A stretch of 64,000 bases of DNA from Sanderia malayensis (taxonomy: Eukaryota > Cnidaria > Scyphozoa > Semaeostomeae > Pelagiidae), in the NCBI GenBank assembly GCA_013076295.1, contig RQOL01000900.1:127187-191186 (forward strand), read 5' to 3'. The translations under genes were made by a program, and so were the position numbers. Positions 58,214 to 64,000 of the stretch are shown here, piece by piece. Numbering within the stretch: position 1 is the first letter of the stretch; every line of letters starts with the position of its first letter. The notes beneath the pieces are model-generated. The model had not been told where the DNA came from. It ran no database searches and was given only the letters and a program-made list of their open reading frames with translations.

Positions 58214-59658
58214 GACCTGCAACCTGAAAACAAGTTGAGCTCCATTGATCAAATATGATCCGCTGATCACAAATAGAAGTAACCATTTTTTATGCGAGTA
58301 ACCGTTTTCGAATAACTTCCACTTAAAGTGGCGTTTTTGTCCGCGGGACAGTTTCAGCCTTGTTTGGCGTGATGACGTAACTGGCGAACAATCTTTTTGG
58401 CCTAATGGTGAAAGTCATAGTGAACTTGCGCTTTTGTAACAGTTTCATTCATCAAAAAAATAATATATTAATACAAAAATGAGTTGCTATTCGTCTGTTT
58501 TCCTGTGAACCCCATTCATTAATATTAATTACAACTCTTCGAATGAATGATGAATGCGTGTTTCTCTACATGGCCAACAGAAGCGGCTGCGTCACCGAAT
58601 TCTCGCATTGACTCAAAGTCAACCTCAAACTGAAAATATTTCTTTCGATATAAAATTAATTAATTACAATATACTGGTCAATGCGCAACAAGATTTAAAA
58701 TATACAATATAATAGTAAATTTTGGTTTGCTAGCACTAACAATGCTAAATATAATGAAGAGAAGTAATTAAAAAATTTTGAGCTGATGGACACATGGAAA
58801 GACTTTGGGCAAGCTGAATAAAAGAAAATGAAATAATAATGACAAGAAAAGATATATAATAATACCAAAGATCATTGATAGCAATAGAATAATAATATCA
58901 ATAGGAAAATTGTTCAAAAAAACTTACAGGTTTTTAAATACTGTTCAAAAGAAATTTTTTCATCTGTGTTACAAAGTAAAACTGTTCTATAGGTGGGGAT
59001 TTCCAAACTTTAATACCATCAAAATGAGAAAGTTTTTTTGAAGTTTCTAGACATGGATGGAAGGGAGAAACCTTCAGAAGAGGATTGCCTTGTATTATTT
59101 ATGTAAATGTTTCTTTCAAACTCGCGTTCGAGATAAGATTTGCCCGTGTTAATCTGAACCATAATTTTTGCTCTCTGACCTTAACTTGGCACGAATAACA
59201 ACTCGAACACAAACTGCAACACTTATTTATAGAAATCATAGATACCTAAAACCGTTTGAAATTCTAACTCCAGCTATAGATGATATGCATATTGACGTCA
59301 CAGTCCATTCGCCGCCATGCTGAGTGGTAAAATGAGTGGTAAGATGGCGGCCACGAAGTAGCCTCTAAATAGGCCCCTTCAAAAATTACATAATGGACAA
59401 GGATGCCAAGTCAGATTTGCAAAAAAAAATTTGTCACTTGATGTCAAAATAGTAGTTTTCTGTAATGAAATCAGATTTTTATCTCATAGACTTTCTTTCT
59501 TATAAAAAATTTAACCGAAAAACAGCCTGTCGGCCAAGGCTCGCGGCTTTTTAGAAAAATATTTAGCCCGAAGTACACAAATCTCTGTCATTGACAAGAG
59601 AGGCTGGTAATGAATAAAAAAAGGCGCGCATTTGATTTTGAAGCAATATTTTTTCAAA

Positions 59659-59820
59659 ATGGTTGAGTCTTGTTCTGTTCTTGGTTGCACGAAAAATGGG
59701 TTTAAGAATGAGGACAAATTTCATCGAACTCCCGGAGGGAAAGACGGATTTTTATTGCTAAAATAAACCCAGATAGCAATATTGACCATGCTTGGGTTTG
59801 CGGAATTCACTTTGTCTCAG
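59659..59820 (+). pseudogene. THAP domain exon, copy 2
   Basis: Identical to 35,828-35,989, including the frame slip between GFLLLK and INPDSN, so the slip is not a random base-call error unless both copies come from the same reads. Confidence 0.7.
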
Positions 59821-59929
59821 GTAGGCCATAACATATTTGTATTTATTCGCTATTTTTTCCCTACGGATTGCTCTGATTGGGATATGAGATTATAATTATC
59901 TGTTTTCTGAAGTACAAGAAGATGTAGAC

Positions 59930-60527
59930 TTTTCTTTGAACACAGAAACACTATAAATTTAAAACAAAATTGCCGCAACATGAGAGCAGACTTCCCCTTG
60001 TCCGACCAAGCAAGTATAATGTCCCCTACATACAGATCCATCATCATTAACGACGGCCCAAGCTTGATAAGGCAATTTTTGTGAAAATGGTGCGAGTGTC
60101 GTACTTTGGCAAAAAAAAGATACAACGGGAGCTGGATTCGCTTACAAATTTCCTCATAGGTTTGGCAAGTGACAACATACGGATATGCATTCATACATTT
60201 AAAAGCTTTCAAACTTGAATGGGTAAAATTGCTTGTTGAAGTAACCAGATAATTGTAAACGGCTGCGTAAGAAAATTTAGGCCACTGCTCCAGAGGAGTA
60301 TCAAAATCAGACTTATTCAATAAATATGGGTCTGATATCTGTAAAAATTGCAACTTCTGGTCGTAAACTAATTTTAACTGAGAGGTAAGACCAAAGTAAT
60401 GTACAGAAGACGAGTGACAAGCTCCAAAAGGGGCGTTCTCCATTGGCGCCTTTTTCGCGGCCGCCATTTTGCCACTCATTTTACCACTCAGTCCGAAAAG
60501 AATGAGTTCTGTGACGTCAGTATGCAT
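59930..60527 (-). pseudogene. SWIM zinc-finger gene fragment, copy 2
   Basis: Frame open from MHTDVTELILFGLSGKMSGK through LEQWPKFSYAAVYNYLVTST and CKRIQLPLYLFFAKVRHSHH without the break seen in copy 1. It then runs out of frame before the SWIM residues (HYTC and CSHV lie in another frame). Confidence 0.65.
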
Positions 60528-60689
60528 ATCATCTATACCCGCGATGTTTATTATGGTCGCTTTTCACACTCGTATATGAAATGGGTTATGGACATCAACT
60601 TTTTCGCTGCCGGTATAGATGCCACCATATAAAATCAACAGCACTTTTCCTTATAGCACATATAGTTTTTGTGTGCTAGCGAAGCAAAC

Positions 60690-60924
60690 ATGGTCGGGTA
60701 TGCTGCTAATAACATGGTTGAGTCGCTATAAAAAGTTAGGTACCTTCCACTGGTTTCCTAAAGATAATATCTTACACAAGAAATGGCTTGCCAATTTAAA
60801 ACTGACCAATTTTGCATGCAACGAAAACAGCGACTTTGCAAGCGAAGACTTTGCAGCGATCCTTTGCCACCCGAATGTTATGAGTACTTCTTATGGACTC
60901 ACTTGGACTGACTACCAGCAATAA
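60690..60924 (+). pseudogene. Second THAP-like fragment, copy 2
   Basis: Frame YKKLGTFHWFPKDNILHKKW then LANLKLTNFACNENSDFASE, open to a stop at 60,922-60,924. Confidence 0.45.
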
Positions 60925-61425
60925 AATATTGTTTGTATAGCCCCTTCTTCAAGATTAACACTGAAAGAAGGGCCATACCAACTATATTTGATTTGGGAGT
61001 CAGTGGGTGCAAGCAAATGAAAGGGACGCTTGTATTCATTCTCGAAGCATGTATGACAAATGTTCTCGTAAACAGTTTTTGTACTTTCCAAATTTCAAAA
61101 TGTTGATTTATATTCGTAAGATAGCTACTTCTCCCATCGCTACTATTAATGTACACAGCAGTGACATCAATTAGGTCATTGTTTATACCACTGTTTTTTA
61201 TTGTTTACGCCTTTTGTATTCAAAAGCCATAACTGGGACATTGAAATCAACAAACACAAGCATGCAGATATAAGAGCGATGTATAATTGGCTTGGATTGG
61301 ACACGATTATGCCGCAATGATCCTTCACTTTTATGGATAACTGGACGTAATACAATTTCCAATTTCATTGCTTCGGTAAAATGAAAGTACTGGAGAACTT
61401 CTATTAGAACATTTACTACGGTGCA

Positions 61426-62107
61426 AGAGAAGGATAGCTGTGAAGTAAGCAAGTTTGTTCAAACTGTGATATACAGTGGTCGAGAAAATGAGACATTGGT
61501 TGATACTTTGATACTGCATTGAGAGGATGATTCATTGAAGGAAGTTATTCTTCGGGTGCACTACCAAGTTTACCATTGGTCGCGGTGCACTATTGGATTG
61601 ATAACATGAGCAATTGGGTGTGGTAATATAAGTAATGCACGGGATATGGCAATTGAACGTCAACGGCTCCCCAAAGCTATGGCGAATTGAGCTGAACTGA
61701 ACTGCAGTGCAGAGTCTGCATGATTGAAGAAATTGAATACCCGGACTGCTCATTGAAACTCAGTGATCATGGATTAGTAGTAGCGATGTAGTTCACAGAT
61801 ATTTTTTTACGGGTTTCTGGTACAGATAATGTCTGTACAAAAAAGTTCATTACCTAATGTACCAGATCTGAGAGCATCATATGCCCTTTTAGGGAATCAA
61901 TTACTTCCTTCGTTATCAAAATCTGTAAAAGCAACCAAAGAAAAAGAGCCCAAGGCGAAACGAGCGAAAATAATTAATAATGAAGATATCGAATCCAGCG
62001 GCGAAGATGACATAGATGATGGACCAAGTGAACTTGATTTAATTTTCTATGGCGACTCCTCTGGTAAAAGTGATTGCAGCGATGACGATAGTGACTGTGC
62101 TCCATGA
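61426..62107 (+). pseudogene. Second PIN/XPG-like family member (C-terminal part), copy 2
   Basis: As 37,598-38,274. The last exon is fully open here (61,829-62,107), ending SELDLIFYGDSSGKSDCSDD then DSDCAP, which aligns with ELDYIFFGDSSSDESDDDD of the first member. Copy 1 has a one-base loss near 38,192. Confidence 0.65.
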
Positions 62108-62969
62108 AGTTTGCTTTTTGAAAGCTCATTTTCAGGCTTAGATATTAAACATTGAGATTGGTGAATTTTTCATGACGTCACAATCAATTAATGGCCGTCT
62201 AAGCGTACCTGCATGACAGTTCATACACGTTTAAGTTCATTGCTACAAATGTTTTGATGTATTCACGGCCATAGACTGATTTCAAATGATTCCAGCTGTC
62301 TTTCAGCATTTTAAAGTGCTAATGCAACGAATTTTTACATGGTGTTTTTATTTCAAAAATAATGCACTGATTAACGTGGCGCAAATAAAATTTGCAAATT
62401 ATGTGTACTTTTTTCTCTATTAACCTTCAAAGTAGGCCATTTTGACCTTTTTTGTGCGAAAACAGAACGTCAAGAAGGCTTTCTTCTATTGAATTGAAAC
62501 TCAACATGGCCAGCTGTGAGCGAGCACAAACATGACTGGCATCTCGGGAGCAAATAAATCATGGAACTATTTACATGTCGTAGGGATACATAACGGAGAC
62601 AATTGTACGACTTTTCAGTGTTGCGAAAAGTATCGTTTCATAACGTTGCTGATAGTATTTCACAACCAATCAAACAAAACAACGTCTTTTTAAGGAGTTC
62701 GGGAGACAGACATCATTCGGACCCACGGACCAGGATAGCAGGATTTTCTTCATTATAGCGTTCATTTTTGCTTTGAAGTGAAGAGAGATATTGAGAAAGA
62801 TCTTAAAGATGAGATTAAAGCTAAAATCAAAAGCTATTCCTGCAATAGAGGCGGTAAACAAGCTCGTAACCCAAAGTGTGACTCTCAGCTTCTTTACTCG
62901 GGCCTAAGCACCCTTCGCCCGAAGTGATTAGGCCCGAGTGGTTAGTGGTGGTTAGTTTTAAAAGATTTT

Positions 62970-63185
62970 GACGACGTCATCATGAAAATGCTGATGACAT
63001 CATATTTTGATCTTCCTTACGTCCGTTGATAAGCGGGCCAAAAAGCTATCGATTGGTGCCATTTTCAACGTTCTAGTTGATACATGGCGTCAGATATTCG
63101 AAATCTTACTTCTTTTTCGACTGTTAAAGTGACGTCATTGCCAACGTGACATCTAGGCATAATTGAGTTGGGCCCATCTTGGAAT
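62970..63185 (+). other. Conserved 3' noncoding block, copy 2
   Basis: Second copy of 39,137-39,350 (AGCTATCGATTGGTGCCATT at 63,044). Confidence 0.6.
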
Positions 63186-63701
63186 ATTAATCTCCATCCC
63201 TTAAAACATAAGAATGCGGAAAGAAACTGCCGGTTAGGCAATTTGTTAGATTGTAACGATGAATTTCCCTGTATAAAGCACAAATTGGACAGAGAAGCAA
63301 AAGGAAATGCAAATTCCATCCTAAACAACTAATATATGTTTGAAAGCTTTACCGAACTTACCTAGGAACAAAGAAAAAAAACCAAATACTCCAGACAACA
63401 TAGAAATTTTTATAAATTTTTTGAATTACACAAAATCTCCTACCAAAATTTCGAAAGTTTTGAAAATATGGCCCTACGCTTTCTTAACATGGTTTCTTAC
63501 AAAAAAATGGGTGTATATCACAATATTTATTAAGGGGAACTGAAATGAAACCTTTTTTTGATTTATCGTTGGAACTTATTAATAAAAGGTGAAATAATAT
63601 TTTTTGACAATTTTTGAAACCCGCAAGTGCGAATAAATTGGCGTCAAAGTGCCAAAATTGGGCAATTTTATTCACCCAGTTTTGAGATTAGGAAGCATGT
63701 C

Positions 63702-63857
63702 TATATGTTGGAGATGTAAAACCACATCAGTTTGAGTCTCTGGCAGACATCTATGATACGAGTAGTGAAGAAGATGTTGCGAAAGATCACGATGGCCTAA
63801 CTCCTGTTGTACTGCTGCGCTGCGAGATCGTTACAAACACAGTAGAAGTTAGATCAT
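63702..63857 (+). CDS. Possible exon, unknown multicopy gene, copy 2
   Basis: As 39,868-40,023. The donor context differs by one base from copy 1. Confidence 0.25.
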
Positions 63858-64000
63858 GGTAGCTTACATGTAAAAAACATATCTGTAATTCAATACTGTC
63901 CTATATACAAACTAAAACTTTGACATATGTAATTGTGTGTTCCTTTTTTTGCCTAGATGTGTATGTGATGTGGCAAGTGCAAATGTGTGCAGAGAGTCAA

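Larger units (their letters stand above)
59275..60537. mobile_element. TIR-bounded element with THAP and SWIM genes, copy 2
   Basis: Same arms and gene order as 35,447-36,706. The THAP exon is at 59,659-59,820. Confidence 0.6.
40268..64000. repeat. 24-kb direct repeat, copy 2
   Basis: Repeats 16,154-40,167 in the same order. It is clean at 40.3-48 kb, where copy 1 is noisy, and noisier at about 54.36-54.60 and 60.95-61.33 kb. It lacks one 460-bp satellite block. It reaches the window edge at the base equivalent to the last base before the N gap. Confidence 0.9.

Overview
The window is AT-rich metazoan nuclear DNA. I favour a cnidarian, but that is inference from the mix of repeat-borne genes: a KDZ transposase with a B-box-like zinc finger, PIN/XPG-like multicopy genes with acidic tails, THAP and SWIM genes, and Helitron helicases. 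Introns are short with GT-AG borders, TTAGGG-type repeats are present, and there is no operon structure, rRNA or tRNA. Almost every recognisable coding stretch belongs to a mobile or multicopy element, and most are broken by stops or frameshifts. I see no ordinary single-copy host gene that I can name.

Layout. (1) 1-11,138: a plus-strand PIN/XPG-like multicopy gene, its 3' noncoding block with two perfect palindromes, a 30-31 bp minisatellite and a convergent minus-strand Helitron helicase. This module occurs twice in tandem, with a unit of about 4.4 kb and a junction near 5,423. The first Helitron copy is cut at the junction; the second runs to 11,138. (2) 11,139-15,600: anonymous repeats, including three diverged copies of one dispersed repeat, a 120-bp tandem repeat, a 26-bp palindrome next to three octamer motifs, and a 0.7-kb ACAT microsatellite. 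(3) 15,742-17,450: a broken plus-strand gene with a Cys-rich zinc-finger-like exon and a 48-bp Pro/Ser minisatellite exon, convergent with (4) a multi-exon minus-strand KDZ transposase gene (17,700-23,560). One KDZ intron carries an insertion containing telomere-like repeats. (5) 24,470-30,370: a GC-rich dispersed repeat, ACAT microsatellites, a 115-bp satellite array, a LINE reverse-transcriptase fragment and a 14-bp microsatellite. (6) 30,370-40,167: a 796-bp TA-flanked MITE, an inverted repeat pair, a TIR-bounded element with a THAP exon and a convergent SWIM-type gene, a second THAP fragment, a diverged second member of the PIN/XPG-like family, and a partial exon at the end.

A 100-base N gap (40,168-40,267) follows. 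Then the whole segment 16,154-40,167 is repeated in direct orientation as 40,268-64,000. The two 24-kb copies are nearly identical except for clusters of 1-2 base indels and one four-unit block of satellite. Copy 1 is indel-ridden at 16.2-23.4 kb where copy 2 reads clean; the 5.46-8.07 kb block shows the same pattern. This looks like uncorrected gap filling or one locus assembled twice, so both duplications need long-read confirmation before being read as biology.

The best candidates for something undescribed are: the KDZ transposon with its convergent partner gene; the TIR element whose inverted ends both carry a CRE-type palindrome and a YY1-like motif and both encode the same peptide start; and the PIN/XPG-like family whose 3' noncoding block is conserved between two diverged members.
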